A stretch of DNA of 64,000 bases from Lycorma delicatula (GCF_047948215.1 NC_134456.1:83158515-83222514); one strand, 5' to 3'; shown: positions 1 to 13,767, counted from the first letter of the stretch. The notes: generated by a model not told the origin, from the letters alone. Numbers and translations: made by a program.

Positions 1-3000
1 ATTATCAGTTACTTTATACACAATTGTGTAGTGTAATGTTTTCCAAATGTTATTTATCACTGGAAAAACATTAAAAAAAAGATGGTGTAATGAAGAGTTG
101 TTGCAAGAAAGTCTAGGTAAGCAAGGTTATTTGTAAAACTTACAATAAATTAGTATATTCAATTCAAATGGGTTTAACATCAATATGTAACCAATTATTT
201 TAACAATTTATTTTTCATACAGAACCTTTTTTCTTTTGAAACTATTGTTCCACTGGCCTGTCAAAACCTATTACATGCCAGCACAAAAGGAAAACAGCCA
301 ACAAGAACTGTAAAATAACAACCCAAGAGCAGAAAAAACATTCACCAGAAATTTTATTCTGTAGGAAATAAAAGACTCTAAAATAAACCAAGATTGTTTT
401 ATTTTATAGAATTAAGGGAGTAGTCAGTAGGCACAGTGATCTGGACTGATGCCTACTGAATGTAGTGGAGGGGGCTGTAAGTTAAAAATGTATGACATGA
501 AACAAAATGTGGTCATAAGTATTAAAAAATTCAAAGCAATAGACTTATGTACTTAAGTTCTGACCTAAATATTAAAAAGGTGTGAAGCGAATGTACAATG
601 CTGAAAACTGCAGATTCAGATAAAAAAGTAAAATATTCATACTTCTGTCACATTTTCAGAACAAAATTTAATACTGGCTTTGGATCTACCAGAACAGATG
701 AATATTCAACTAGTCTTTCTTTAAAAGAAAGAACACAAGACTCAAAAGAAAAGAAAAATTTTATTTAAGAAAAGAGAACTCATTCTTTAAAAGCTAAAAA
801 TTTTTCAATTTACTGCAAGAAAATTGTGAGAACCTTATAACACTTTCCTTTGATTGCCAAAAAAAAACCAGGTCCTATCTAATGTTAGGTGATCAGAACA
901 CCTATTGCTCAAGGCGATTTAAATCAACAATTTAACAGTGGTGGTAGGTCACACTAGAGCTCCTCAAACCAAAAACAATGTTTTCATTTACTGCTGGAAT
1001 AACAGCAAATACTAAAGAAATTCCAATGAAATTACAAGTGAACAAAACTGTTTATTAAACCTCCACATTCCTGAATATGTTACAGTACTTCACCTGGTAT
1101 CAGATCGCTGTGAAGGCCAAATTATAACTCTTACGGGTATCATATCAGTCTAGTTATTAAATTATGTAACTGCAACATTACAACAGTGGAATACTTTTTC
1201 CCTCTTGTGGACCATTTGTTTTTACCACCGGATTGTGTATTCTCCTGGACCGAAAAGGACATTAATAATCAAAGATACTATCTTACAAACAAATATTATG
1301 TAAAAATCTTTTGAAAACATGGAACTGCAGTCAATTTAAGTGATAAAGTGTACAACTGGAAAAAAGAAATCAATGAAATTCATAAGTCGTAAGTGGCATT
1401 TTCATTTTAAACCACTGAAAAAAGTTTATTTTAAAAGAAACGTAAAGAAAGATAATGTTTCAATTAAATGAGTTACATTATGCTTCTAATACAGGTAAAT
1501 TCAGATCTGTTTGTAAAAATGGATGTAAGGATGTCACAAAACTGCTTAAAACCATTTTGGAGATGACTGGAAGACATTGCAACTGTTCAACATTTTATAA
1601 AAACTTGGCAGAAAATGAAACTGCAAATAAAACAAGGCATTCTTCAGAGAGATGTTAACATCAAAGAGGCATGTGAAAATACGGAAGACATTGAAGATTT
1701 AGTGGTCTAATTTTATGTCATTAAAGAATGTATTGTTATTTTCACTATTTTGACTATTTCTATTCTTTATGCAATTTTCAAATGTCATTTTTTTATTAAT
1801 TCTAATTATATTTATCTTAGTTTTTGTTGTTCAATACGCTATTCTTTATTTTTTTGTAATCTATTTATGGTTATTGATTATTAAATCAAGTTTCATGCAA
1901 TCATTTTAAAATTTAGATTCAAATATGTTCAATTAGTTAGATTCAAGACCAGATACATCCAAATAAAAAACAAGAATAATTTTAAAACTATTCATTTTTT
2001 AATCAACATATTCAATGTGATGATCTATGGCTAAGTTCCAAAATGGTGTTCAAAAGTGAAATTTGAAACTATTATAATTTTAAGATACATGTTTTTTGTC
2101 TGCCTGAAAAAAAGTTTTATGCATGTATCAGATTTTGCAACTACTAAAGTCATTATTAAATTTGTTAAAATTTACTTTTTTTTAATGCTTGCCAATTTAT
2201 TTTATTTATCAGTACTGATATTTTTTGTTCAGTTGAAAGGAAAAAAGATCATTATATTTCTGTAAAAATAAATAACCTATATAATATTTTTTGCAAGATT
2301 ATAAATTAGTTTTTTAACATATATCATTATCTGTGAATTTCAGACAACAGAAACTTTTTTTTGTTAACATCAATGACCCTAAGGTGATGAATTATGTACA
2401 TTTTACGGTACTATTAACATTATTCTTTTAATTATACAATGTATTGGTAAAAGTTTTACCAATATTTGAATAAAAATCAAGTCTTTAAACTCTACAAAGT
2501 AACTAATTAAAAGCCCAACTTTTGAAATCAGAAGTGAAATTTTTACAAAAAATTAATGACTATTTCTTAATATTAATGGAAACAGAAATTTATAAATAAA
2601 CGCAACTCTAAGACCATAACTAATGAGGTACAGAGAAAAGAAGAAAAATGACAATGATACTGAATCAACCAATTAAAAATAATATTAGACCAGAAAAAAA
2701 AATTAATTTAAATATATAATTACTATTAAAATATTAAATGAGGGTTATTTTGTACAGTTTCAAAAAATACAATTAAACGAAGTGAATTATAATATTTTTT
2801 TAATCGCTGGTTAATTTTAATATGAAAAAACAATTGTATAAAAAAAATAAATTAATAAATTATCACAAATGCCAATTAGTAAAATGACTTCATTAAAAAG
2901 AAAAGTTAAAAAAAAAACAAAAAAAAAACAGTAATAGCAAATTTGAATACTAAACCAATAAAAGTATTGTACATATCCATTTATTTAATGTAGCAAAAGA

Positions 3001-5148
3001 TGTTCATTAAGTCAACAAACTGAATCTATTAATAAACTTACCTTGCAAGAGTTTCAAAATCAAAACCAATCATTTTTCAATTTATAATCAGTCAAAATGT
3101 TTAAAAAGTGAAAATGTATCACTAACTTTGTATACTTTATGTTACTCTTACACTGTTCTATAAACCTTAAAAATTTAAATTCTAAATTACCACTGTCCAT
3201 TATCAAACTACATTATTTATTATAAATTACACAAAAAAGGAACTGCAGCCTTATGTTAAATCTTAAAATTTATTTTTAAAGATAATTTAACTATTTAAAA
3301 ACATTGCTACGCTACATATTTACACTTGATACTAAACCAAAGTCAGCATTATAACTCACAAATCACAAACTAGAGTAGTTATAAATACAATTACTGGTAT
3401 TCTCAACTGTTACATAATATTAACTGATAATTTAATTGTAATTTATAAGGTGTTTTTAAAAAATTTCATAATATTTTAAGATAATTATTATCAATCTCAC
3501 TTGAATGTATTTATCACAATCTAACATTAATTTATCAATCAAAAGGAGGTTTTATACAATCATAAAGTCAGTCTAAAATAAATTGTTAATGCCAATTGTC
3601 AATGAAATGAACCCACATTTAATAAATACTGAAGCGGTAAACAAATATAATCCTAAATTTAGTAACATTAATAACTATATTAAAAAATGGAAGAGTAACA
3701 AACATTACAGACTAGCATATTAAAATTTCCCAAGTTAAAGTTCAGTATATTTTTCTACGTTAATTAATTAGAAACATCAAAAAATCTACATGCCTAATTA
3801 ACTTTTAATTTCTGAATAATACACCAGAACAAAGACAAATAAAATCACTGAGGGACTAAAATTAGAATTACATCCAATCCTGTCCAAAAAATATTGCATT
3901 GCATAAAAAAAAAATTCTCACATAAAGAGAATTAAGCATGTTGTTAAAATCACATTAAGAAGATACTTTTTTAATCTGATATGTTTACTTATAAATTATT
4001 AAAAGTGAACTTTATTGTTTTCATGGCATATGGGGAAAAACTGTGGTTATATTGGGTACAAAGACTTAATTTTAAAAATAAACAAAAAAATATCACTGCA
4101 GAGATTGGTGTTTAAAAGTAATACAAAATACCTTATTAAAAATTAATGAAATCACAGGAGTTGTATGCAATAAAATTTTATTTATTAACCTTGATATAAA
4201 CAAGGAAATAAAGGTATTCTTTCAACAATTAAGAGTAAAGATTAGATTAAAACAATTAATTAGGGAGCATGGCACAACACATTTATTTTTATTAAATAAT
4301 CTATGTAACTGATTTTTGAAAGAACAAAATGGAGCTTATATAATGAGCTACACATATGCTTTTTAAAATAAATTATTTGTAACAATCATAATAAACAAAT
4401 GTCAAGTGCAAAATTTCAAGAATATTAACTTTCTTATTTAAGTTTCAATTTAAAAATCTTCTAAAACAAATTTTTAACTGAAAAACCACTTTACATACAC
4501 ATATACAATATAATAAAGACTTAATACCAACCCTCCCAGTAGTTTTAACAATTTTATTTTAAAACCAGCAGGAACCTGTGGCAATAGAAGAAACATATCT
4601 TATTATTTTCAATTTAATACCAGATTAAAAAACTTAAAATAAAATGATGTTTCTAATTAATAACATGGTCTGAACAACACACAATCCCTTCCACTTACTC
4701 TACAAAATTTAAAAAATGTGCAAAAATAAACAGTTTAAGTTACATAAAGTATCTTCTAAGTTTCAGTAAAACAAATTTATACCATAAATGAAAAGTGTAA
4801 TTTTTAAGGTTATTTATGAGTCTAGCACATTAACTATTACCAGACACATAGGACCTTAATATACACTATAATCAACAAGATAAAAATGGGCCTAAATAAT
4901 AAGCATATAGTTTATAAAATAAAATGCTTCCATCAATACTTTTAATACAAGATTACATAATCAATTTAAGAACAAGTTCAATCAAAACATCAAAATCTGA
5001 ATAATCAACCTAACCGTACAACAGATTGTTTAAAAAGAGAAGTAACATTTCAGTGCGGTATACATAAACACCCTAATTACTGGGGTGAAATTTACTTGGA
5101 ATGCTTAACGCATCATTCTGTAAAGAACATCAACCTACCGGTGTTAGC
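1..5148. other. AT-rich gene-free flank
   Basis: No coding region in this stretch could be supported on either strand. It is strongly AT-rich with many A and T runs. The high-coordinate end must contain the 3' untranslated region of the minus-strand WDR82 gene, but its poly(A) site could not be placed. A short open frame at 1455-1658 (67 codons) has no recognisable family; the neighbouring frame ends in an acidic tail (about 1640-1710), so the area may be the last trace of an old transposase, but this is weak. A 10-bp perfect stem with a 16-nt loop lies at 424-459. Confidence 0.6.
424..459. repeat. Perfect 10-bp inverted repeat with 16-nt loop
   Basis: Arms 424-433 (tcagtaggca) and 450-459 (tgcctactga) are exact reverse complements with a 16-nt spacer. 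It stands out because it is GC-richer than its surroundings. Nothing else marks it as an RNA gene. Confidence 0.4.
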
Positions 5149-6096
5149 CTAAGGTGTCTCCTCAACAGTAGGAAGCCAAAATGCCATATTTGTGCACGCT
5201 GATGCAAGCATCATGTATTTAGGATTAAACTGTACACACTGAACTGGTCCTGGATGATCCGCATTAAGAACACAAACTTTATACCCTGTATCCGCATTCC
5301 AGACATGTACTCTTCCATCCGTTGAACCACTGAAAATAAACTGCGAGTCAGGACTGAATGATGCCTCAATAGGAATGCCTTTGTTATTGAGATGACCTGT
5401 GAACGTCTGAAGGGGTTGACCATTAAAAGCATCAATTAAACGAATAATAGAACCATTTGTTGACACCAGAATAGTTTTACCATCTCTGCTGAATTTAAGT
5501 CCTGTCCAATCACATTCTTTTTCTTGAGCTAATTTGAAAGTTACAAAAGGTCCTTTATCGAATGACCTTAAATCATATAGTTTGATGCTTTCAGAATTAA
5601 CACCAGCAGCAAAAATTAGGCCTTCAGGATCATAAGCAGCCACTGGGCGGCCAGATAAGTGCATTAAACCTTGACAATTTGGGGAACGTAAATCCCATAG
5701 TCTTAAAGTTTTATCTATTGAACCAGAAAGAAAACAATCTTCAACCGGTGAGATACACAGCGTCACCACTTTCTTCGTATGTCCTGGGAAGTATCTAATA
5801 TATTTATTATCGTGGAGGGACAAGTATCTAATAGTGTCATCCACTTTGGTTGAGCTATGTATAGCAGTGTTCTTGGCGTGAGTAAAATGTATTAAATCTA
5901 CTCCATATTTCTTACTGTTCACTGTTCTCATCTGAGTACCCTTCTCGCAGTCATAAATAACAATCTGATCATCTTCACTACAGGAAATCAAAGAATCGCC
6001 ACTCGGGGAAAAGTCTATGCTGTTGATCTTATCTGTATTTTCTCTGAACACTTTTGCAACTTTAAAACTGCGGATCACATGATCCACCAGCTTCAT
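5149..6096 (-). CDS. Wdr82: WD repeat-containing protein 82 (Swd2 homologue)
   Basis: This 315-residue WD40 protein is the WDR82/Swd2 subunit of the SET1/COMPASS H3K4 methyltransferase complex; the family also works in a phosphatase (PNUTS/PP1) complex in transcription termination. It is nuclear and binds Ser5-phosphorylated RNA polymerase II CTD in other species (family knowledge). The start is placed at the Met at 6096 because the protein then begins [20 protein letters not shown] as family members do; an in-frame Met 15 codons upstream would add a non-conserved tail. WD blades are visible through residues 20-310, with signatures such as [17 protein letters not shown] (131-147), [14 protein letters not shown] (171-184) and GRVHVWN (261-267), and the family C-terminus [10 protein letters not shown]. 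Length matches the human protein (313). The gene is a single exon, whereas the vertebrate gene has many introns, so it may be an old retrocopy that replaced the parent. There are no breaks. Confidence 0.95.
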   Translation of the reverse strand: MKLVDHVIRSFKVAKVFRENTDKINSIDFSPSGDSLISCSEDDQIVIYDCEKGTQMRTVNSKKYGVDLIHFTHAKNTAIHSSTKVDDTIRYLSLHDNKYIRYFPGHTKKVVTLCISPVEDCFLSGSIDKTLRLWDLRSPNCQGLMHLSGRPVAAYDPEGLIFAAGVNSESIKLYDLRSFDKGPFVTFKLAQEKECDWTGLKFSRDGKTILVSTNGSIIRLIDAFNGQPLQTFTGHLNNKGIPIEASFSPDSQFIFSGSTDGRVHVWNADTGYKVCVLNADHPGPVQCVQFNPKYMMLASACTNMAFWLPTVEETP

Positions 6097-6340
6097 TATG
6101 AACGGAAAGAAGTGTCGATGACTACCGAATAACGTTAACACACAAATAAAATAATTTATTAAATATTCACAATCACAACTCCAGTAATGTATTACACAAA
6201 GAACAGATGCCGAACCGATCGCATTTTTGGGTATGACTCGATAAGCATAATAAGAGCGTGTTCACAAAGAACGTGTAGAACCACAATGCATCTCGCAATG
6301 CACGGCATTTGGTACTAAATCATTGTTGACCTGATGAAAA
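6097..6340 (-). promoter_or_regulatory. Presumed WDR82 promoter/5' UTR region
   Basis: The 240 bases upstream of the WDR82 start are less AT-rich than the surroundings and contain several CpG steps (for example near 6208-6300). No TATA box or other core element could be fixed, so this is placed by position only. Confidence 0.3.
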
Positions 6341-6564
6341 TTATAGATGTTTGTTAATTTTAAGATGAAAAATTTCTATATCTTTTTAAAAATATTACAT
6401 ATAGTATAATTGTTTTTTTCTCAGTAAAAGTCCATATGTTAAATTCTTCCATAGCATTATATAAATATCCTTAATGTATAATCAACAACAATTTGCAATA
6501 GTAGAGTTACTCTTTCATAAAATATTATTCAAAAGCGTAAATTAAATCCATTAGCATATTTGTA

Positions 6565-6596
6565 AACACACACGCGCGCGCACGCACACACACACA

Positions 6597-6639
<43 letters not shown>
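6565..6639. repeat. Compound microsatellite (CA/CG)n then (TA)n
   Basis: Alternating purine-pyrimidine sequence: an AC tract with embedded CGCGCGC (6565-6598) runs directly into about 20 TA units (6599-6639). The CG core flanked by CA is a candidate Z-DNA former and the TA tract can extrude cruciforms. It lies between the WDR82 start and the next open frame. Confidence 0.9.
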
Positions 6640-6642
<3 letters not shown>

Positions 6643-6744
6643 ATTATATAAAATGTTAAATTATTATTTTTATTTATTTTACAATACGGATTTTATTTTA
6701 ATTTAGGAAAGTAAAAAGGAAAGTACTTGGGACGATTATCAAAA

Positions 6745-7011
6745 TTACTCTAGTTCAGAAGCTCTATCTGATATTTCACGTGGACGTAACCGACTGTCTG
6801 TGCAGTCAGTTTGCTGCTGATGTATTTTGTGTTTGAGGAATAGGTATCCTAGTAAATTTTGCAAGACTAACTTTGCTTTATGGGAAATAAATGTTAACAC
6901 TGGCTTATACGTTGCCATAAAATCGGTACTAATTTTCTGAAATAACTCTGTTTTTTTCACCCGTAATTTTTGTATTCTTTCACACAGATATGATTTGTTC
7001 ATTTTATCCAT
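6745..7011 (-). CDS. Uncertain small protein of 88 residues
   Basis: An open frame of 88 codons that I do not recognise. It starts MDKMNKSYLCERIQKL and is basic over its first two thirds, with a heptad-like helical look (residues 8-30) and a moderately hydrophobic stretch (residues 47-59); its tail is polar. It lies divergently from the ARF gene and in the same direction as WDR82, 650 bases upstream of the WDR82 start. It could be a small gene, one exon of a gene, or chance; the amino-acid mix is less skewed to Asn/Ile/Phe than typical AT-rich noise frames here, which is the only argument for it. Confidence 0.25.
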   Translation of the reverse strand: MDKMNKSYLCERIQKLRVKKTELFQKISTDFMATYKPVLTFISHKAKLVLQNLLGYLFLKHKIHQQQTDCTDSRLRPREISDRASELE

Positions 7012-7567
7012 ATGGCAGATTCACAGTTAAGACAAAAATTTGAATAGGTATAACGTTTTTATGAAGAGAGAATTTAAAATGTGATATTGATTATTACTCT
7101 TATTGACATGATTGATATGAAAATTGTAGTGCTAATTGGTTCCTCAGTATTTGATCAGCTGTCCGCTTAACCTTAATCGGCTTGTCGGCAAATATATTAT
7201 TGTTCATTACAGTTAGGTTCAGTAATATAACGTAGAAGGTAGTTTCATAGAAAAATTTACTACTGGTTTCCAAAGGTATATTCACTTGCAATTGCTTTTT
7301 TACATTGTAGATGCGGAAATAGTGGTGTTATTGGTAATTCTTTGTAAGTTATAAGTTTTAAAGGAATATTCTTTCTATGGTTTTGTGTTGCAAGTCTCAT
7401 TTTGAAAGTTTAACTAACAAATTTAATATTTTGTAATAAACGTTTTGTTGCATGATAAGTTAAATTTAGATTTACTGATTGATGATTAATGTCAATCTTG
7501 ATTTTCATGATGAGCTTTTCAGGCCTATGACTTATCAATTAATGATTTTTTGCTACTTAATCTGAGG

Positions 7568-8116
7568 ATGGGTCTTACTTTATCAAGTTTAATTACACGT
7601 TGTTTTGGTAAGAAGCAGGTAAAAGTGTTAATGATTGGCTTAGATTGTGCTGGAAAAAGTACAATACTTTATAAACTGAAGTTAGGTGAAATTGTTACTA
7701 CAATACCAACTATTGGTTTTAATGTTGAATCTGTTGAGTATAAAAATGTATCGTTTGTTGTTTGGGATATTGGTGGTCAAAGCAAAATGAGACCATTATG
7801 GCATCATTATTTTCGTGGTACAGAAGGTGTGATATTTGTTATCGATTCTAATGACAAAGAACGAATTAAAAGTGCTGCCGAAGAACTGAATTATATTATA
7901 ACTGATGAAGAACTGAAAGATGTTGCTGTTTTAATTTTTGCTAATAAACAAGATCTTCCTAATGCCATGAGTATTTCTGAAATAATTGAAAAATTAAATA
8001 TGAAACGGGCTCAAAATATTCGTTGGTTCATTCAAGCTGGATGTGCAATTCGGGGTGAAGGATTGTATGAAGGCTTAGAATGGCTCTCAAATGAAATAGC
8101 AAAAAAAAAAAATTAG
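7568..8116 (+). CDS. Divergent ARF-family GTPase (class II ARF4/5-like), intronless
   Basis: ADP-ribosylation factors are myristoylated small GTPases that recruit coats and lipid enzymes to Golgi and endosome membranes. The start at 7568 gives [17 protein letters not shown], the N-terminus of insect class II ARF (Arf102F type), with Gly2 for myristoylation. An upstream in-frame Met (7550) would bury Gly2. Length is 182, as in the family. The GTP-binding motifs are present: GLDCAGKS (24-31), switch I Thr48, WDIGGQ with Gln71 (66-71) and NKQD (126-129). It differs from the near-invariant family sequence where ARFs hardly vary: Ala27 is Cys; switch II reads [17 protein letters not shown] instead of QDKIRPLWRHYFQNTQG; and the CAT motif is CAI. 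No intron interrupts it, so a retrogene that has diverged while staying open is likely. The alternative, an ARL protein, fits less well. A run of A codes the C-terminal Lys residues. Confidence 0.88.
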   Translation: MGLTLSSLITRCFGKKQVKVLMIGLDCAGKSTILYKLKLGEIVTTIPTIGFNVESVEYKNVSFVVWDIGGQSKMRPLWHHYFRGTEGVIFVIDSNDKERIKSAAEELNYIITDEELKDVAVLIFANKQDLPNAMSISEIIEKLNMKRAQNIRWFIQAGCAIRGEGLYEGLEWLSNEIAKKKN

Positions 8117-11100
8117 CCATGTATAATTACTGTATAATATATATTTCTCGATTAAATGTGCTGAAGAACAATTTCTTGTCTAAAATCTAGTGAAATCATC
8201 CTTCAGTTGTAAACAAAATTAAAGCTTTTTTGTTTTTTGTCGTGAAAAGACATACTTTTTGTTTTATAAATATGACTTTTTCAATAAGGAAGTTCTAATG
8301 TGTCTTAAATGTATTTTGTGTATATTTAATTTATGTAGATGATTTAATTTTAAATGAAAATTTATAATTTTATTTAATATTTTGTTGAAGTATTTTTTTA
8401 ACATATAGAATCGTATGTAGTATGGTAGTATGTGATTTTTTTTAATCAGATTGGTTCATGATTAATTTAACTTTCTTAATATTTTTGAATAATGGTAGAT
8501 GTAGTAATTAAAGGAGCAGCATCATGAATATTTTATAAAAATAAATATATTATTTAAAATCTTGGAAGTTCACATCCAAATGGGCTGACAAGTCATTGTT
8601 TGGGATGCCTGTAAGCATTAAACATGCAAATCGATAATTAGAAAATTGAAAATCTTAACTTATCCCTCTGTTTATATTTATTAATGTGCAATGTTTGCTA
8701 AAAGGAATTGTGATTTATTTTTTTAAACATTAACAATATACACCTCTAGAAAACCAGACATTAGAATTGTTTTGTGTAACAGTACTTCTGCTTAAAAGAA
8801 AGAGCTTTGTTATGATTCCATTGTCATTTTTAATAAAATACTGAACCATTTAAAAGATCTTGCTACCAATTTATTTAAAATACTATTCAAAGATTTTCTT
8901 TTATGAAAGTGTTACTGTGTTGACGAATACAAAAAAATCCTGAATTTTCTAGATCCCGTTCAACGTGTATATATAATCTTTCATTAATGACTTCTGAATT
9001 GGGTTGTGTTTTTATAATTATTATTCATGCACTACTTACCTTATATTACATGGGTTTATTTAATTAGTTTGTACTTTAATCACATCTACTTTTTATCTTT
9101 AAAATATAGTGTATTTTCAATTAATTGTTTATTCTGTGATGCTGGTTTGTTAAAGGTTTTACCATTGTTTCCTTTGATCTATCTCTGCAAATGCTGGGGC
9201 AGTTAATTTTTTTTATTTATGTAGAGTAACATATCTACTCGTTCCTCGCAAAATCTGTATAGTATATTATGTACCAGTTAGTAAGTTGTCAAGAGGTGTT
9301 AAATAGTATACTTAAAAGTTATATACATTTATAAAAAGTAAATAAAATTTTTATTGAATTCTTTGTTATTTATGGTACTATGAGGTACCACCGTGGGGTA
9401 AGTGTGGTCATTCGTTTGTGGGTTATTTGTGTAGATTAGATGTAAGGATTTCTTAAAAATATTCTTTGAAATATTTGAAAAGTCAGTATCAGTTTTGATA
9501 AAATAAGAAATGGGACAGGTTGTTATGCAATTCATTATTTTCTGTGCATTGATAACACAGCCATCACTGGAGCAAAATTAGTTTTAATACTTTTTAAGTA
9601 CTACATTAGTAAGCTCTTTTTTTTTCAGTTTCTAATAAGTTTTTCTAAAAAGTACTTAATTGTTTTCTGAAATTGTAGGCACTAAAATAAATGTAGAAAA
9701 GATTAACATATTTATTCAGAACTATGGTATAAGTTTCTTTTCACTTATATTGCTAATGGTTTTACTGTGAAGTGGTTTGGAAATTTCTTTCTTATGTATT
9801 AAAACAGTACAGTTATGGTATGAAAGTTGTACCAACTTGATTTTAGAAAGATTGTGCTTTTTTTTGTGTGCGATATATCTGTGGCTAAGTGTGCACCCAG
9901 TTCACTAGTACCATATTTAGTACAATTTGTACACTGCTGGATTGCTGTTGGTTGTGTGCCATGTAGTGTGTTATATGATTTTGTCTACTTTATTTATGAT
10001 TTTTAACATAACTTAGTTTTTCTTTCTTAAAAATGTCGGCATTTTTCTTTGTTGCTAAGTTTGACAAAATCTTATCCCCCTAATGCTGTGGGAAGTGTTT
10101 CAACATTTACTACAATGGGTGCTGTATGTTTGCTTTGATGTATGTTATTTGGCATTACTTTATGGTTGTCCATACCTAACTTAGACACAAATCATTCACA
10201 AAAGTGGTGTATCTCATTCCTAAGAACATCAAGAATCTCATGTCAAGCTAACTGACATGGTGGGGAAATTGACATGTGGGAGTTGTTTCCTGCTGCAGTC
10301 TTCATTGAGCTGAATAAACTATTGCACAGCAACATGCCATGCCTTCTAAATGCTAGTGTTATCAGCCCAACATGTGAGTTTTTCATGTTGTTGAACAAGC
10401 AGAATGTATAATGAGTATCACTATACTCTAAGAAGGTTATTCTGACTAGTACTACTTGTAGTTTAGATACTTAACTTGAATCACAGCCATAAGAAAGGCT
10501 AAAAAAGATGGTGATAAGTAACAAATTAATGTAACCTTTTCATTGGAAAATAATAATTAAATATTAATCTTTAATCAATGAGAGAAGTAATAAGTCTTTG
10601 AATAAGGTTGGAATCATTTCCATTAAAGTACTATTAGAGCTATTTAGCTTTTTTCTGTTCTAGATGTATTGATACTACGCAGTGCAATTCTTATAAAGTA
10701 TTTCACACAAATTTCCAAAAAAAATTAGAACATCTTAAACTGTTGTTGAGTTCAATACACTCAAATTGGCTTAGTTTACAATTGCAAATTCAACTTTTAT
10801 AAATATGATCCACCCATAAAATATATAATGCAAGAAAAATTCCATTATGGAAAGGGCATAAGAATTAAAAATTTTATTATCTTCATGAAATACTTGAAAA
10901 CTGAGTTTCCTGCGTATTTAGTGTCATGTATATACTTAGAAAGTGTGTTTTTCCAACATATGAGAAGGAATGCAATTTTAGAGCAATATGATTTCTTAAA
11001 AGTTAAGTTATATACAATTTTCTATAAAGTCAGCCTAATAACAGCTTATTTAGATTAAAATAGTTGAAAGTTTATAAATTTAAAGAACTGCCTGTTTTTA

Positions 11101-13691
11101 GGAATGAAATATTAAAAGCATCCCAGATAAACATGGCTGCTACTTTTTTATTGATATTTCGATGAAAAATTACTGTAGCAGATATACTGTAATTACATTT
11201 TCAGTAAGTTAATAGCATGAGTTTATGAGTTGAAGTTTACAGATTCATTATGTTATAAACTACACTGCATCATATACTGTTGAAGGTAGAACCTCTTTAA
11301 TATGTCGATAACTATACTATAATATAGATGTAAATGTGATGCTTAATTAGAATCAGGTTATGAGAGGGAAATGAAATTGCAAAGAATTATTTAAAATCAT
11401 ATCGATCAAAAATTTGCTTAGATTGCAATCGCAAAAAAACATTGTTTAAATCAACTTTGGAATATCTTAATTGTTTGGAAATTCATTTTTTACAAGATTC
11501 TCTTAGAACATTATAGAAGGGACAAAGACTAAAAAAATACAAACTTTGACGTATTTCATTTTGTTTCAGAAAACTTTAGGTGAATCGGTCATGTGAAATG
11601 CTTTCATGTATGCAGTTATCTGAGATTTCAGTTGTTAAAGCCTGCATTGTTCAATACTCATTACTTTGCTGATTCCCATAAAAAGTAATCCTATAAGACG
11701 GGTAATGATTAAGGGAACCCTTTGAACTGACCTGCTTTCCAAGCACATACTTATCTGTGATTAATGGTGACGATACTCTTCAAGCAATACAGACCTCACA
11801 ATATGATGTATGATGTCTGGAAAGTCTGAACTGAAATGAACTGTTAAATTGAGTGTGGTCTTTCACACCAACTGGGTGGGAGTAATTTCAAGAGATTATA
11901 TCAATAAACTTAATGAATTCAGACAAATGAACCCAACATAATCTATAAACTGAAGTGATATCAAGCATATCTTTGAATAAAATTATTTTTGAGAAGATTG
12001 TTAACCGTTTGTATTTAAACTCACTACATGGTGACTTTCTGATTTCACTCAAAATCTCTAAAAATATGGAAGTGACAGTGTGATAAAGAATTTTTGCTAA
12101 GTGGTGAAGTGCTAATGCATGCTGATCTAAAAAAGTTGAACTTTTTTTGTAGTTGCTTGCTGGGGAGTGATGCTTGGCCTATCACATGCATAGTATGCAC
12201 CTCAGATTCTCCTTTACCAAGTAAATCATTGTCATATCTCATGATAAATATTTTGTTAATCACTAGAAGTTAATGACAAAAATATTTATTTGTTTTATTA
12301 CTACTGATTTAAGTTGTATTATTTTATAAAATTTCTTATGAAATTCAATAGGATTTGTCTTTTCTTTGTTTAATGTAAGTTCATTTTTACTTAAAAATAC
12401 AAATGTATGTAAGTCAGTCTGATTTTTTAGTGAGAATGTGTTAAATTTTTATTTCAAGTAATTTGTGAATTATGTATATTGTGACAATATATTTTGGTAT
12501 ATTATGACAGTATTCTGTATTAAAATGACTAACTGGTTTGTTAATGTAATTGATAAATTCATTGTACAGGATGTGTCAAGGAACCTTATTTTGCTTTTGT
12601 TATTACGGAAGGAGAGTTAAAAGAGTTTTCAAACAGAGTTATTGTAAGTCATAATTCACATTTGAATTCCTTAAATAGCATTGAGATTGCATTATGTTGT
12701 ATCTGCAACAAGATTTCTCAAACAGCAACAGATGTAGTGTAAATAAATTTATTTATGGTTCCACCCGAAGATAAAAGATGTGAAGCTGCTACAATCTTGT
12801 ACCAAACTCTTTATAATGCTGTCAATGCTGTTATCTTAGACATTTAGATGAAACGGGTAAGAAAGCTTATACATAAAAAAAGCTTCTTACCCTGATGAAG
12901 GGTAAGAAAGCCTGCAAAATTTCTAGCTGGGAAAGAATAGACAGAGCAGCACGCACAATGGAGGAGGATTTGACTTTAAAAATTTTCTAATAACATATGT
13001 TATGGCAGAAGAAAAACTTTTCAACATCTTAGCTACACATAAACTATATCATGCATCCTTTAGTTGTACACTTGCTAATGAGGTAGATCACTTGTACATC
13101 CTGGTATACAAAATAGAGCTCTCAGGTCAAGGAAAGTTAAGGTGATAACAGTATTAACAAAATGTATTGGTCAGCATGCTCTTTAGATTATAATGTAATA
13201 GAAAATTTCTACGACTGATAGTGGACTATGAGAACATGAAAGTTTATACGCTTCATAAAATTTTAATTGTTTTTGAAATATCATGATGAGCATGGGGGAT
13301 GGGAACTCTGAAGAAACAATCGATAAAACTGTAGTAGCTTGTCAGAGATGCTAAGTAGCTACTTGAAAAGGAGATAGACCCATATCTTTTTGAAAAATGA
13401 CGTAGTGATAGGAATCTCTTTTAAAGTAATTCCTGTGTACTGCAAATATCCGTCCCGTGCATAATCATTGTTGTGTAATACAAACATTTTTTTGTCATAA
13501 TAAATATTATTCATAATTGATGTCTTTTCTTAAATGATGATTATTCTGTTTTAAAGTACCACTGAGTTTTTCCAAATTTTTTGTTAACAGTTACTTTTAT
13601 TGCTTGGTTTACTTCTTTAGCAGTAATATATATCCAGAACATATACATATATATTTATTTAGATTTATACTTGTGTAATTGCTTATAAGTG

Positions 13692-13767
13692 TTGTTACAT
13701 CATAAAGATGTTTATCTTTATAATTTATCTAAATAATCTATTATTTAATTTGCATCTGATGTAACAA
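13692..13767. repeat. Short inverted-repeat unit, possible MITE relic
   Basis: Arms 13692-13702 (ttgttacatca) and 13757-13767 (tgatgtaacaa) are exact reverse complements of 11 bp. A further inner gatg/catc match and a nested hairpin (taaagat/atcttta) lie inside. Total length is 76 bp. No clear target duplication was found. Confidence 0.35.
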
